A stretch of DNA of 64,000 nucleotides from assembly GCA_001839685.1 (NCBI GenBank), contig MLAK01000566.1:41144-105143 (forward strand). Direction: 5' to 3'. The notes beneath the pieces are model-generated. The model did no database searches. It saw only the letters and a program-made list of their open reading frames with translations, and was not told the DNA's origin. Origin of the DNA: Tritrichomonas foetus (Eukaryota > Parabasalia > Tritrichomonadida > Tritrichomonadidae). Position 1 is the first letter of the stretch, and each line of letters begins with the position of its first letter. This document shows positions 1 to 11,320 of this stretch, piece by piece. Made by a program: the position numbers and the translations under genes.

Positions 1-343
1 CAATTAAAGTAACTAAATGAAATAAAGTTTATCAAATTAATACTCAAAAATCATAATTAGAATTCATGTCTTTGTCTTAATACATGACTTTGTCTTAATA
101 CATGTCTTTGTTTTAATACATGTCTTTGTCTTAAAACTGTGAATTCTCCGATTATTGATCATCCATTCAAACTTTAAATGAGTATTAAATTAAAAAGAAT
201 GTTTCGCGAGACATTTGCACAATGACATAAATTATATATTACTAACTGTTTTTATTATTAGAGTATAAAAGAGCAATATTAATAGACCATATATGTGAAA
301 CAATATTTTTAATTTAAGGAAAGAAATTTTTTCAAAAGGGAAA
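1..343. other. AT-rich intergenic DNA with short tandem repeat
   Basis: No convincing gene is seen here. The stretch lies downstream of the minus-strand exportin-like gene. The only structure is a four-copy 18-bp repeat at 65-136. Confidence 0.6.
65..136. repeat. 18-bp tandem repeat, 4 copies
   Basis: Four consecutive 18-bp units of the form catgtctttgtcttaata start at 65, 83, 101 and 119. Each copy differs from the consensus by no more than two bases. It is non-coding and sits 3' of the exportin-like gene. Confidence 0.9.
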
Positions 344-2938
344 TTACTGTTGGGGTGGAACCGGATTCCATGTATTCCTGTTTCTTTCAAGAGTTATTTG
401 GTGATAAAATACTGTGAATGGTGGGATTGAAACTTGGCTAAAGTTGGAATCAACATTGCTTAGCATAGTTAAATAATTATCAAGTTGTTGAGCAGATTGA
501 TAAGCACCAACAAGACTACAAAATTCGTTCATCTTTTCTTTAAGAATATCACCAGCTTGCTTATGTAAGAAGACAGAATGCAAACGAATGACTGATGCCA
601 TAAGTGATCGATAACGTGATGATGCAGGATCATAATTGGGATCAAAAACGAAACCCATCAATGGAATGAATATGTCTGGAATCAAAAGTTGTACAGGATA
701 GTTATTTATAGTAAACAAAAAGAGAACATCTACAATTTTTTGGAAGCATTCTGGTCGTTTGTATCCACTTAAAAGGGCGCTAACAAATGATTGGATTAAT
801 GGCTTCACATATATTTCAGGATTATTTGTTCTATTTGCATTAATATAGCTAGACATCATCAAATAAAAGTTTTCTCCAAGTTCTTCGAATTGCTCAAGTT
901 CTAATGAACTTTCTGTGTTTGCACCTTGCGTAAGAATTTCTGCGAAAGAATTAATGAGGTTCGGAATCATTTCATATGTCCATGAAATATCATCATTTTT
1001 TGCTGAATGCAAAGTAATGACTTTGGCCACTAAAAAGTAAAATCCACTGAATGATTGTTTACTAAAGAACATTCTATTTGAGTAAACTTGGCTTAAGAAT
1101 TGATATGCTTCATTTACATAATGGGCAGCGATGATTGCTTGAGTTTTGTGATAATAAAACAAAGCTTCATCAGAACTGCTCTGACTAATGACTGAAATGG
1201 CATTATTTAGGAATTGGAAAATTGGCCCAGCACATTCAGGTGGCAGTTCAATTTTTATGTTACTGAAGAGATTGAGTGCTTTTGTAACTGGTGTAATTTG
1301 TTCATTTGGATTAGCATTCATTTGTGCAGTGATTTCTTGAATAATTACAGGAATTAAACCAATATTAGTTCCATCGATTAAATTGGCAGCAATTATGGGT
1401 GCATCTTGCTGTGGGGCTTTCAGAAGATTCATAATGATTCCTTGATATGGATCTTGTGGTGGAATTATATGCTTTTGATTTGTGGTGATCTTTTTGATCG
1501 CCGTAATCAACAGTGGGAAATTAAACAAGACACCAAAATTAGATAATATTTTGTTGAAAATGTTGGCAAAAAATATAACATCGTCTTGAGATTCATGATT
1601 GAGTTGTAATGCAGCAACAGCACAAAAGTAGAAATAGAATTTGAAGCATTGATCAGGGGAATTGATGGAAAACTCTGGGCATTTTTCAAAAAAGTTGGCA
1701 ACTAACATTTTTCTGAGTTGGTTATCTATTGTTGAAAAGGCAATAATCATATAAACAGCTGAAACTAAAGAGTCATCTTCCATAAAATTCTGCTGGTTGG
1801 CGATATCAGTCAAAAACTGTGCCAAATAATTCATATTCATAGATGCAATCAAAGTGAAGAGATTAGCAAGTGGCTTACAGGTTGTATTGTCGTCATGAAT
1901 GATATCAGTGCGACCGCTAAACAAAGCTTTAGTTTTCTCAAAAATTGGTTTTATAAGATTTGGTAAATTACCTTGGTATTGGAAAATTAAGTAATAATAA
2001 GTAGTGCATATAAAATCTAATTTCGGTGGCTGTGAGTTCATTAACAAAAAGTTTAAGTGATCAAATAATCCCATTACATCTGGATTTGTATAAGCGTTGC
2101 CAAATAGTGTTGCTATTAATGTAGCCATTGGTGATAGTAAATTTGGATTTTGCTGATTCATCATGTTTTGGAAAATGTTGGCAGGATTGAAAATATTTAA
2201 CACGTTTAAACAGTCTTGACCAAGACGACGAAATATGCATGTTACAAGTGGAATGAATTGAGGATCATTCATATAATTAAGAACCATTGGTAAAACTTGT
2301 TGATTTCCATACCATTCATTTGAGCCCCAATGTGTGTATCCAGTTAGAGCCTTTAATACAGGATGTGCTTTTTGGTTATTTAATCCTTCACAAATTTTTC
2401 CAAAAATCATTTGATCGACATTGTTTTCAATCATAAATGCTCTGATGCTTTGCATTTGTTGCAAGTTTTGAAGAGACGGCATTGATGTGTAAATATAAAA
2501 AGCACCAACAAAATAAAGGAAATGAGTGATTTCAAAGCTACTAACTATATCCCAAAGATTCGGAATTCTTTCTGGAAAATAATGCGATGCAATGATGGCC
2601 TGAATCTGAGCAACATTCAAACTTATTTCAGGGGATTGATAGCTTTGAATTTTTTCTGGCGGCATTTGATAAAAAAAGAAAGGAAGATAGATATCTTGGA
2701 TTTCTTGCTGTGGAATAGTATTCCAATATTTGACTAGTCGGGCATTTACTATTCGCAAAATTACCATTTTTCCGGGAATTGAAGGAACTTGATCGAAGAC
2801 TTGGAGCAGCATTGGAATAGATTGGCTTGTACTTGCAAGTTGTTGATACATTTGACGGCATTCTTGAACTACTGGTTGGCTGATGTCTGCTTGTGGAGAT
2901 ATGGCTTGAGCAATTCTCTCTATGGCGCTTGGATCCAT
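344..2938 (-). CDS. Exportin-like karyopherin-beta (HEAT-repeat nuclear transport receptor)
   Basis: The 864-residue protein is almost entirely helical and HEAT-like, without membrane segments. Residues about 25-140 look like an importin-beta N-terminal region followed by an Xpo1-type segment: a stretch on residue loss and strand length (VILRIVNARLVKYW), then an alternating helix ending in FPERIPNLWDIV, which resembles the ..YPERWPSFF.. signature of exportins. Family members carry tRNA or protein cargo through nuclear pores with Ran-GTP. The size is near that of exportin-T (about 950-1000), but the exact paralogue cannot be fixed by eye. An initiator-like TCATT lies just 5' of the ATG. It is divergent from the Furry-like gene. 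A large HEAT protein of another class is the main alternative. Confidence 0.65.
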   Translation of the reverse strand: MDPSAIERIAQAISPQADISQPVVQECRQMYQQLASTSQSIPMLLQVFDQVPSIPGKMVILRIVNARLVKYWNTIPQQEIQDIYLPFFFYQMPPEKIQSYQSPEISLNVAQIQAIIASHYFPERIPNLWDIVSSFEITHFLYFVGAFYIYTSMPSLQNLQQMQSIRAFMIENNVDQMIFGKICEGLNNQKAHPVLKALTGYTHWGSNEWYGNQQVLPMVLNYMNDPQFIPLVTCIFRRLGQDCLNVLNIFNPANIFQNMMNQQNPNLLSPMATLIATLFGNAYTNPDVMGLFDHLNFLLMNSQPPKLDFICTTYYYLIFQYQGNLPNLIKPIFEKTKALFSGRTDIIHDDNTTCKPLANLFTLIASMNMNYLAQFLTDIANQQNFMEDDSLVSAVYMIIAFSTIDNQLRKMLVANFFEKCPEFSINSPDQCFKFYFYFCAVAALQLNHESQDDVIFFANIFNKILSNFGVLFNFPLLITAIKKITTNQKHIIPPQDPYQGIIMNLLKAPQQDAPIIAANLIDGTNIGLIPVIIQEITAQMNANPNEQITPVTKALNLFSNIKIELPPECAGPIFQFLNNAISVISQSSSDEALFYYHKTQAIIAAHYVNEAYQFLSQVYSNRMFFSKQSFSGFYFLVAKVITLHSAKNDDISWTYEMIPNLINSFAEILTQGANTESSLELEQFEELGENFYLMMSSYINANRTNNPEIYVKPLIQSFVSALLSGYKRPECFQKIVDVLFLFTINNYPVQLLIPDIFIPLMGFVFDPNYDPASSRYRSLMASVIRLHSVFLHKQAGDILKEKMNEFCSLVGAYQSAQQLDNYLTMLSNVDSNFSQVSIPPFTVFYHQITLERNRNTWNPVPPQQ

Positions 2939-2940
2939 CG

Positions 2941-2945
2941 AATGA
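2941..2945 (-). promoter_or_regulatory. Initiator-like TCATT 5' of the exportin-like gene
   Basis: On the minus strand TCATT stands two bases before the ATG at 2938. It matches the trichomonad initiator consensus TCA-pyrimidine-(T/A). The position is seen directly; the function is inferred from family knowledge. Confidence 0.5.
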
Positions 2946-3265
2946 AATTAAAAAATCTGAATTGTTGATTTCAATTGATAATTGGCTACTGTCAAATTAA
3001 TTGACATTTTGGTGTAAAATTCACATATCATTTTGAGTTTTTATGGTGTAATTTTCACCATACTCAATGACAATCACCTCCTTTTCATTTTTGGTAACTT
3101 TCAATTGATTGAAAGTTTTTTATTTGTTAACGAATTAAGGTGGGACCAGTTTTAGCGTGAACACTTTTTGTTGATTTGTTCTTTTATTTGACCTTATATG
3201 TTCACATAGAAAACAGTCGCACTATATAAAATGTCAGAAAGAATTTTTCAGAATCTGTTTTTGCC
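2946..3265. other. Divergent intergenic region
   Basis: About 320 bp separate the divergent exportin-like and Furry-like genes and presumably hold both promoters. A TCACAT at about 3201 and a TATATAAA-like stretch at about 3223-3230 lie upstream of the plus-strand ATG. No small gene is seen. Confidence 0.4.
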
Positions 3266-6200
3266 ATGAAATCAGGATCAGGTTCTTTTTCACAATTCTT
3301 AAAAGATTCTTCGTCTCTAGACCTATTTATTGCAAATATAGCGCGTGATTCTTCTCGTGATGCAAATAGTATAATTCAAATGGGTATTAATATTGCGAGT
3401 ATTAAAAAAGATAAGTATGAGCAAGAAATTATTAACGATTTAGAAAATTATCCATCTCCAAATTCGAGTTTTTATTTATCAATTCCAACTTTCGCTGCTC
3501 TTGCTAAATCAGATCCAACAAATGTGCTTGAGCATGTTTCGCTTTTCTTTCCTCGTTTTTTAGAATCATCAAATCCTAAAGATATTTTTAGTTTTTTCCC
3601 TAAGGTTCCTGTTGCTGAAGATTCTCTAATTTTTTTTCTCATTTCTTATTTTTCGGATAAAATTTTCACTATTCTAGCATCAATGTGTATTAAACACTAT
3701 GAAAGTATTCCAGATATTATTGTTGAGATGTTATTAAATCGATGTTTCAATCATATCCCACCCATCCCAGAAGTGAACACACTCCAGTTCAAAGTATACA
3801 AAATGATGATTCAGACACATCATAAAATTATTTCATATCTATGTAGAAATGGATACTTTAAATCATTTGCTAATCATTTTAATCACAATTTTCAAGCTCA
3901 TTTAAATTCACCAATAAATCTTATTCTTTATTTAAAAACAATTGAAGGTTGTCGTTTTAATGAATCTAATTTCCCACTAATTAAAGATACAGTGGCCCAA
4001 TTTGTTCGGTTATTTGATTTACATTCAAAAAGAATTGAAGTTATTGATGCACTTTGTTATTCATTATGCGCTTTTTTACCACAAATGAAATCTTTTCTTG
4101 ACCATAGTTTCATTTATCGAATTGAAAAGAAGGCTGAATTATATATTAAACGATTAAAAGGAAGTGTCAGTCAATTATATGGAGTGTTTCATTATTTACA
4201 ATATTCGCAAAAACAACAAAAATTATTTGAAAGATTTTTTATAAAACGACTTCGAAAACCAGAAAAAGTAAAATTTGCTTTAAATTATATCCTTTATTTA
4301 TTTCAACCAAAAGAAGATTCTCAATTTAATTTGAATTCAGAAATCATAGCGATGATACCTGAAATTGCCTCTCATTTATTAGAAGCACCAAAGAAAAATA
4401 ATGAAGAATTATTTTCACAAGTTTTTATTTATTTAGCTTTTATTGATTTCCAGAAATTTGTTTTCCAGTGGCTTCCACAGCTATTAAAGGGAGATGAACA
4501 TCATAAATTAATTGCATTTCTAACAATCGAAAAAGTTTTAAATCCATTATATAAAACACAATCTACCTTAAGAAAGATCGATAATTTCCAACAATATTTA
4601 TCCAATATATTAAAGCAAGTAAGTCAATTTACAGAAGCATTTTTCAAAAAAGATATGGTTACTTCAGATTTTGCACTTCATTTCGTATCATTAAATGAAA
4701 TAATGACAAAATATTTTATTCCTGAAGAAATAGATCATTTAAATAATTTAAAGATTCCTACAAACGTTCTTTATTTTCTACTTTCTTTGAAAAATATTAA
4801 TCCAATTGAATCACCACCTTTGAATTTTATTGATGAACTGAAAAAATCAGAAAGAATTTGTGAAGATTCCTTAAATCTTTGGATGAAAGAATTAGATGCC
4901 TTACATTCAGGCAATGGTGATATTTATGAGAGACTTCATTTAACATTTGGCAAATATGGAAAATCACGAAATGATGCATTTTTATTTCCATTTCTTCAAA
5001 TTCTTCCAATTCTATTTCATTACTCAACCAATCCAAACGAATATACACAACCATTGTTGTTATTAATTATTTGTAATGATGCAAGAATTGCTTCTGCAGC
5101 AGCCATAGTTTTTGAACTTTTATTGGTTGGTTTTCCTTCTTTTTCTGCTTTCTTTATAAATGAGCTTGTTCAAATGGTGAGAATAAATAAAAAACTATCA
5201 GCACCACAAATTCACAGAATAATTTTAGTTTATCTGCATTGTATTAAAATATCAAAGAATTTCATTAATAACTCTCTTGATTTAATTCAAGAGTTTTCTG
5301 ATTTTATCGCTCTTGTTGGACTTTGCTCACAATATCCAGAAACTCGTCTTTTATCATTTTCTATTATGAAAAAAGCTTCGTCTTTACAGAATAATAATGA
5401 AGATACTCTTAAATATTTTATAATTTCACACTCAAATGTAATTGTAAAGAAATCTTTTTGTTCCATTTTATCGGAATTTTCAACACATAAATTATCAAGG
5501 AATCAACTTCCTGTTCTATCTTTTAGACAAGCTGTATCATCATCTTTTATTTTGATTTGGAGATTTTATTTCTCTACACTAATCGAAGAACTTTTAAAAG
5601 GCCCACAAGGAATGACATCGCTGTTAATTTCTGTACGAGAATCATTTATACATCAAATTCAAAATATTTCCGATTTTATTCAAAATGATATTTATTTTAA
5701 TTCTATTAAACTTTCATTTTTATTCGAATCATCAACACCATTGCCTCAAATTGCTCCATTACAAAGAAAACAATGGTCAGTACAAGCGACAGAAATTGAA
5801 CAAATGATAAATTCTTATATTCTAGCTTATTCCAATATAGATTGTAACATTGATAGTATTCCTGATAATCGTTCTGACACATCAAACAGTAAAAAATCAG
5901 ATCGACACAATGACAAGCATGTAGACAAACATATTAATAAATATATAGAGGAAAAAATTGAACCGAAAAAATACTTTGACAGTGAAGTAATTAGATTGTT
6001 ATCACAAGTTTTTTCAAAGACTCATTTTGATTCTTTACCGAGTATGATTAATAAACTTTTTGAAATTGAGAATTCACAGGCCTTATTAATGATTTTATCA
6101 ACTACTCTTCGTCATATATCATCTAAATCATTATATAATGAAAATGTACATCAAATGATTTCTGAACAGCAAGTTACATACATTTTTTCACTCTTTGATA

Positions 6201-9200
6201 GAATATTACCAACAATTTCTTCTGATGTTGATGATGATAACTCTATTATTATATATAATTTTTTAGTTTATAGAGGAATGTATTATAAATATCTTCATCA
6301 TCATCACCTTATTCAACCACTTGGACCAATTCCAAGATGCGCTATATCTTTATCTCTTAACAATGAAATTATTTCACCTATTTTAAGTCGACCAACACTT
6401 TTTGAAATTTTATTTCAATGGTCATTAAATGATAACAAGCTTGCAAACTCAGCAAGATTTGCTTTATCATATTTGGTTTCACTTGGCCCCATCTTTGCTG
6501 ATGATAAATCATTTTCACCTACTTTTATATCAAATTGTACCAAAATTGCTAAAAAGCGTCCTCAATTTTTAAAGCACTTTATTTCAAGTCATATTAGTCT
6601 TCTTTTTTCGAGATTTATTCGAAATACTTTAATTTTTCCTTTAGAAGAAGCCGTTTTATATCTTGAAGCAATTTCTGCTCAGTTTATTCCACCTGGTAAA
6701 AAAGGTTCTTTGGCAACAGCTTATCTTGTTTTCATCAGTGATCAAAAACTCAACGATGGAGATCCACAATTGGCTCATATTATTTATTCTGAAGTGGGAA
6801 CTGTCATTTTAGTTGGTCTTATCTTTCTCATGCATATAGATATTAAAGTTAGACAGTCATCAATTAGATTATTATCACAATTATTACCAATTATTTATCT
6901 TTTACATAATAATAGCAATAACATGAACGATATCAGTGAAAATAATAAATTAACCAGTTTAATGCATGCATTAAAAAAGATTATTAGTGCATTATCTTCA
7001 GATAGTGAATCCCTCAGGATTCAAAATGCAATTGAATTAAGCACAAGTTTATCAACATTATTTGGTTTTGCAACTGAACAAGTCATTAGCCGCTCATTTA
7101 GTGCGCTTCCTAAAACACTTCAAGCAAGGAAATATTGTACACGTTCACAGATTGTACAAATCCTTGCACCATGGATGTCAAATGTTGCATTTGATTTAAA
7201 AACAAGATTAATTATTCAAAACGCATCAAGATTTTTCCTTTATTTTTCACCCTATTCTTTTGTTGAAGAATTATGCAATTGTATGGCTGTTATTGATGAA
7301 GAAGCTGTCATAACTCTAGTTTTATGGAGTTCATTAACAATAAATAATAATGTCGGTGCTGGCGAATCAAATATTTCTTTTTTAGTCTTAACAATTATTG
7401 ACATTGCATCACTCAAAAAGGTATTGCGTCCTCTTGCAACGAAAATCATGACCTTTCTCTTTAGGGTCTCTAATAAGACAATCAATTTTGTTGTTCCTTT
7501 GGTTTCATTTTCAAATTGGTATTTCCATTATGTTCAAGTTGGCCGATTTGAAGAGATTAGTGATATGGGAGACTATTTACAAAATGGTATTGGAAAACGT
7601 GTTCAAGTAGATTTCACTAAGATTCGACAAAAATGTAATGAATCTGTTGAATTTGCACTTGATGTTTTAGTACAATTTGCACTTGAAGATACCATTCCAT
7701 TTTCACATGAGTCACTTTCTATTATTCTGGCTTACTGTTTATCACATATAAATAATAAACGAGCTTTTAAGCTTATTCACACATTATCAGGAGTATTGAA
7801 ATCATCATTTGATAGTGGTGTTCCAGCAGTTCTTCGAGATGTTTGTGAATTACTTGATAGAATTAATTCCATTCCATTTGAAACACTTCGATTTGTAATT
7901 GAAAGTGATGATCCACCACTTCGTTCATTACAATCACGAATTGTACCAATTGCTCCTATTTTAGCCTTATTAATTCAAGTCTTTGAATATTTACCAAGTG
8001 GTGATGATTCCGTATTTTCACGGGAATTTCTATGTTGGGGTTTATCATGCGGTGATTTGGCTGTTGCTGCAAATTCACTAAATTTGTATGCATTAAAATT
8101 TACAACAACTGATACGATTATTATTTCGCATATAATTGAAAGTACTTGCTCGGTTCTTAGATGTTGGATTTTTTCACCTGAAAGTGAAATAGCCACTCGT
8201 CATACAGCTGATTATATAATATCTTCATTACGAACAATGCTGATGATAGCTTCTTCTCTTAAAGAGCAAAATGTTTTGCAACATTATTCCATTTTTTATT
8301 GGATTTCAATTTGTATTTTATCTATACGAGGAAGTATTTTTCCTTTCATACTTCATGATGCATTAAAATTAATAACTTATCTTATAAAGAATAGAGTATA
8401 TGAAAAAGAATCCATGTTTTCTGGGGATTTCGAAGATTTCGAACCATTTTTACTGCCAATAATTATGAACTGTCGTGATATTCACATTCTTTATATATTT
8501 CTAATGCAACTTGTCCGAATTCCACGTGAAATGTTATCAAAAAATGGTAATTATTCTTTATATATGATTGCTTTTGCACCACTCATATGTTTCTCTCTTG
8601 AAACTTCCTCTTCATCTGCTTTAACTGAAATTTGTACTATTGTTCAATTTAGAAGTTTACTTGAGAGACTCAGTGACCTTTATAGTGGAACACATGTTGC
8701 TACACTTTTAAAGCAAATTCTTGATTCGCACGCAACTTTTACTGTCCAAGAGTTTTCATTCAATTTAATTCATGCTTTAAATTCATTAACAAAAACAAAA
8801 GTTTTAGAAAAAGCTGCTTATATTCTAAGTGGATTAGTTCAACATGGTTCAACAATAAAAATTGACTCTCTTTTTGATCTTGGTGCTGCTTTACTCTCTG
8901 TTTTACCAACAAAAGAAGTCGTAGAAGGATTGTCTACCTTAACATGTGAAGCAACTCTAAATCAGCTCTGTGAAGTAACCTCAAGTAAAATTCGACTGCT
9001 TCAAGCGATTTCTAACTTTTCACAAACTGCAAATTTCCTACAAATTATGGAAAATTCTCGGAAATTTATTATAGTTCAGGAACAATGGGGAAATGTTGTT
9101 AGAGCAATACAAGAATTCGTTCAAAAGAAACTTCATCAACTATTCAGAGATCCTGATAAAGTTGTGAAGGTGAGATTTGATTCAATTGATACTTTCCCAC

Positions 9201-9829
9201 CTATTTTCCCATTTGAAGAAACATTTATGCAATGTGAATGTGTGAATGAAGTCATTGCATTTTGTAGAAGAATTCAAGTTAATCCACAAAGCAATTGGGC
9301 CTTTTCTTTGTATTGTGCAGCCGATATTTCCGAAATTAAAGCGGCCGAAAATGAAAATCCTGATTTGAATTTTGATATTGATTTTGATCGAGAAATTCAA
9401 CAATCAACTCTTAAAGTTGAATCTGAATTACCTTCCAATATATGTCATGTTGTTAACATCGAAAGTAATCTGGAAAGTAATCTTCTAAGTGATTTAATAA
9501 GCAACCTAGAGAGCAATATTGAAAGTACTTTAACGAGCAATAGTGCAAATGCGAATGCTGATAATATTATCATTAAGACCAATAAGATAGTAACAGATGA
9601 AAGTGAATCTACAAGTAATGTTGAAGATATCATTAGTATGAAAATGAATGTAGAGAAAGAGAGATCAAAAGAATTTTACACACCTAAAAATGTTGTTTAT
9701 ACTGCTGGAAAGGGTGAATCACTCATGTCTTTTGTTTCACTTGATGCATTTGTTCCACCACTTGATAAAGTTGATTCAATGTTGGCGATGAATATTAGCA
9801 AAACTTTTAATCTTGTTATGCCTACATAA
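3266..9829 (+). CDS. Furry/Mor2/Tao3-like giant HEAT-repeat protein
   Basis: This single 2187-residue frame encodes a mostly helical scaffold. Furry-family proteins (fungal Mor2/Tao3, animal Furry) help NDR/LATS-type kinases control polarity and morphogenesis. The best resemblance is around residues 1570-1640, where SREFLCWGLSCGDLAVAANS matches the family pattern of a conserved Trp/Cys helix followed by an RS-(x)-hydrophobic run. An earlier block, around residues 1170-1220, has the ..VRQSSIRLLSQLLP.. style of family repeats. A low-complexity insert rich in Asp, Lys and His lies at about residues 875-910, and the C-terminal 150 residues are acidic and repetitive (runs of ESNL/SNLESN). The stop codon overlaps TAAA. 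It could instead be another giant HEAT protein. Confidence 0.6.
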   Translation: MKSGSGSFSQFLKDSSSLDLFIANIARDSSRDANSIIQMGINIASIKKDKYEQEIINDLENYPSPNSSFYLSIPTFAALAKSDPTNVLEHVSLFFPRFLESSNPKDIFSFFPKVPVAEDSLIFFLISYFSDKIFTILASMCIKHYESIPDIIVEMLLNRCFNHIPPIPEVNTLQFKVYKMMIQTHHKIISYLCRNGYFKSFANHFNHNFQAHLNSPINLILYLKTIEGCRFNESNFPLIKDTVAQFVRLFDLHSKRIEVIDALCYSLCAFLPQMKSFLDHSFIYRIEKKAELYIKRLKGSVSQLYGVFHYLQYSQKQQKLFERFFIKRLRKPEKVKFALNYILYLFQPKEDSQFNLNSEIIAMIPEIASHLLEAPKKNNEELFSQVFIYLAFIDFQKFVFQWLPQLLKGDEHHKLIAFLTIEKVLNPLYKTQSTLRKIDNFQQYLSNILKQVSQFTEAFFKKDMVTSDFALHFVSLNEIMTKYFIPEEIDHLNNLKIPTNVLYFLLSLKNINPIESPPLNFIDELKKSERICEDSLNLWMKELDALHSGNGDIYERLHLTFGKYGKSRNDAFLFPFLQILPILFHYSTNPNEYTQPLLLLIICNDARIASAAAIVFELLLVGFPSFSAFFINELVQMVRINKKLSAPQIHRIILVYLHCIKISKNFINNSLDLIQEFSDFIALVGLCSQYPETRLLSFSIMKKASSLQNNNEDTLKYFIISHSNVIVKKSFCSILSEFSTHKLSRNQLPVLSFRQAVSSSFILIWRFYFSTLIEELLKGPQGMTSLLISVRESFIHQIQNISDFIQNDIYFNSIKLSFLFESSTPLPQIAPLQRKQWSVQATEIEQMINSYILAYSNIDCNIDSIPDNRSDTSNSKKSDRHNDKHVDKHINKYIEEKIEPKKYFDSEVIRLLSQVFSKTHFDSLPSMINKLFEIENSQALLMILSTTLRHISSKSLYNENVHQMISEQQVTYIFSLFDRILPTISSDVDDDNSIIIYNFLVYRGMYYKYLHHHHLIQPLGPIPRCAISLSLNNEIISPILSRPTLFEILFQWSLNDNKLANSARFALSYLVSLGPIFADDKSFSPTFISNCTKIAKKRPQFLKHFISSHISLLFSRFIRNTLIFPLEEAVLYLEAISAQFIPPGKKGSLATAYLVFISDQKLNDGDPQLAHIIYSEVGTVILVGLIFLMHIDIKVRQSSIRLLSQLLPIIYLLHNNSNNMNDISENNKLTSLMHALKKIISALSSDSESLRIQNAIELSTSLSTLFGFATEQVISRSFSALPKTLQARKYCTRSQIVQILAPWMSNVAFDLKTRLIIQNASRFFLYFSPYSFVEELCNCMAVIDEEAVITLVLWSSLTINNNVGAGESNISFLVLTIIDIASLKKVLRPLATKIMTFLFRVSNKTINFVVPLVSFSNWYFHYVQVGRFEEISDMGDYLQNGIGKRVQVDFTKIRQKCNESVEFALDVLVQFALEDTIPFSHESLSIILAYCLSHINNKRAFKLIHTLSGVLKSSFDSGVPAVLRDVCELLDRINSIPFETLRFVIESDDPPLRSLQSRIVPIAPILALLIQVFEYLPSGDDSVFSREFLCWGLSCGDLAVAANSLNLYALKFTTTDTIIISHIIESTCSVLRCWIFSPESEIATRHTADYIISSLRTMLMIASSLKEQNVLQHYSIFYWISICILSIRGSIFPFILHDALKLITYLIKNRVYEKESMFSGDFEDFEPFLLPIIMNCRDIHILYIFLMQLVRIPREMLSKNGNYSLYMIAFAPLICFSLETSSSSALTEICTIVQFRSLLERLSDLYSGTHVATLLKQILDSHATFTVQEFSFNLIHALNSLTKTKVLEKAAYILSGLVQHGSTIKIDSLFDLGAALLSVLPTKEVVEGLSTLTCEATLNQLCEVTSSKIRLLQAISNFSQTANFLQIMENSRKFIIVQEQWGNVVRAIQEFVQKKLHQLFRDPDKVVKVRFDSIDTFPPIFPFEETFMQCECVNEVIAFCRRIQVNPQSNWAFSLYCAADISEIKAAENENPDLNFDIDFDREIQQSTLKVESELPSNICHVVNIESNLESNLLSDLISNLESNIESTLTSNSANANADNIIIKTNKIVTDESESTSNVEDIISMKMNVEKERSKEFYTPKNVVYTAGKGESLMSFVSLDAFVPPLDKVDSMLAMNISKTFNLVMPT

Positions 9830-10153
9830 ATTTGTTTGTATTTTTTCATTTCTCTAATTCATTTTTGTTTTTATTTATATCTCATATGAAACATTTGATT
9901 GCTTTTTATTGATTTATTATTTGTATTATGATTTGTTTATATCATGATTTGTTTGTATCATGATTTGTTTCTATCATTCATTAGAAAATTGATTCTAGGA
10001 AGGGAACAAAACATTAAAAAAAATATAATATCGAAAAAGCATTTTAATTAATGTTCATTATATTATAATGGTTTTAAAATAAAAAAGAGTAAGATTTTCG
10101 TGAATGAGTTGCCCGAGTAAATTATATATTAAAATATCTCTAAAATAATGAAT
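9830..10153. other. Intergenic DNA between convergent genes
   Basis: This is the 3' region of the Furry-like and coiled-coil genes. It holds a three-copy 16-bp repeat (atgatttgtttatatc-like) at 9928-9975 and otherwise only AT-rich sequence. Confidence 0.6.
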
Positions 10154-10987
10154 TCATTGAATAACTTCATTTGTTTTGATAATCAAAGCTCCGCATTGTT
10201 CTGTTAATTGTTGCATTTCTGCTAATTTCTTGCCGATCTCATCATCCAGTGGCCTGTATTGTCTCAAGTCGAGATTCAAAGCTGCCATTTCGAGAATCTG
10301 TCTTTGTAGCTCGAGTGGGTCAATCGACTCGATTTTTTCTGTCATTTGGTTATACTTTTCTTGCTCCTTCACCATTTCCTCGTGTTTCTGGAGGGCGTCC
10401 TCGAGCTCCTGTGCGAAAATCTCGCGCTTGTTTTGAACAAGGCGCGTTTGGTCAATGAGCGATTGTTTCTTTCTTTGTAAAGGTTCGATGTCCGGCGGAG
10501 GAGGAACATCAACAGCCAGCCTCTGTTCAATTTGCCTCTTTGTGAACTGATTCTTCAATAATTCAGAAGATAATTGAGAGTGCCTCAATTTGAGATCTTT
10601 TTCGCGTGATTTTTCAGCTTCATAAGAATTCATCAATATCTTCATTTCTGAGTACAATTTCTCCTTTTTGGCCCTTTTTTCACGAATGGCGATTGAAAGA
10701 TCAATTTTCGCTTGAAGATCGCGTGATTGCTGCTGTAATTCGGCTTGCTGTTGTCTGGCCTCTTCGATCTGGGCAGTCAAGTCGGCAAGTTGGGTGCGAG
10801 TATCTGTAAGTGCTGGGAGTTCGCCGCGCTTCATCAGAGCTGAAATTAATTCTGCTTCATGCTTTTGTTTTTCGATGACTTGTTTGGCTTCTTCGATTTG
10901 CTCTTTTAATTCGTTTCGTTGGTTTCCTAAATTTTTTACCTTTGCAAGTAAGGCCGCTGACTCTGTCACTATATTTGCTTGAGTCAT
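10154..10987 (-). CDS. Coiled-coil protein, 277 residues
   Basis: The function is not recognised. The frame is open upstream to 11212, but no ATG occurs before 10987, so that is taken as the start. Residues about 5-250 form nearly continuous coiled coil rich in Glu, Gln, Lys and Leu, broken by a short proline linker (VPPPPD) near residue 160. There are no membrane segments. GC content is somewhat higher than in neighbours, suggesting a well expressed cytoskeletal or structural protein; that is inference. A 20-bp minisatellite lies upstream. Confidence 0.75.
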   Translation of the reverse strand: MTQANIVTESAALLAKVKNLGNQRNELKEQIEEAKQVIEKQKHEAELISALMKRGELPALTDTRTQLADLTAQIEEARQQQAELQQQSRDLQAKIDLSIAIREKRAKKEKLYSEMKILMNSYEAEKSREKDLKLRHSQLSSELLKNQFTKRQIEQRLAVDVPPPPDIEPLQRKKQSLIDQTRLVQNKREIFAQELEDALQKHEEMVKEQEKYNQMTEKIESIDPLELQRQILEMAALNLDLRQYRPLDDEIGKKLAEMQQLTEQCGALIIKTNEVIQ

Positions 10988-11320
10988 TTGTTTTTTTTTA
11001 CTTTTTGCTTCGAAATTCGACCGTTTATATTTTTGGCGCTTTTGATTAGTAATGGAATTCACTTTTTGAGCTTTAATTTGGTTGATGAGCTCCGATGATT
11101 GATTCCTGACAATGCAGGCGATCTTTAACTTTAGATAACATTGTATCGTATAATCATTTTTGGGTTTTATGAAAGCATAATTTTTGGCAAAATTTCGTGC
11201 TGCAATTATCAAAAGTTATTGTCGTTGTATGATGAGGCAATTATAAAGACTTCTTAATTTTAACAAAACTTCACTGGTGATCCAAAATTTGTGATTGAAA
11301 AAGGATTTGAAGAATTTATT

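Noticed and set aside
10988..11212. N-terminal extension of the coiled-coil protein
   Set aside because: There is no ATG in the extension and it is outside the coiled-coil region.
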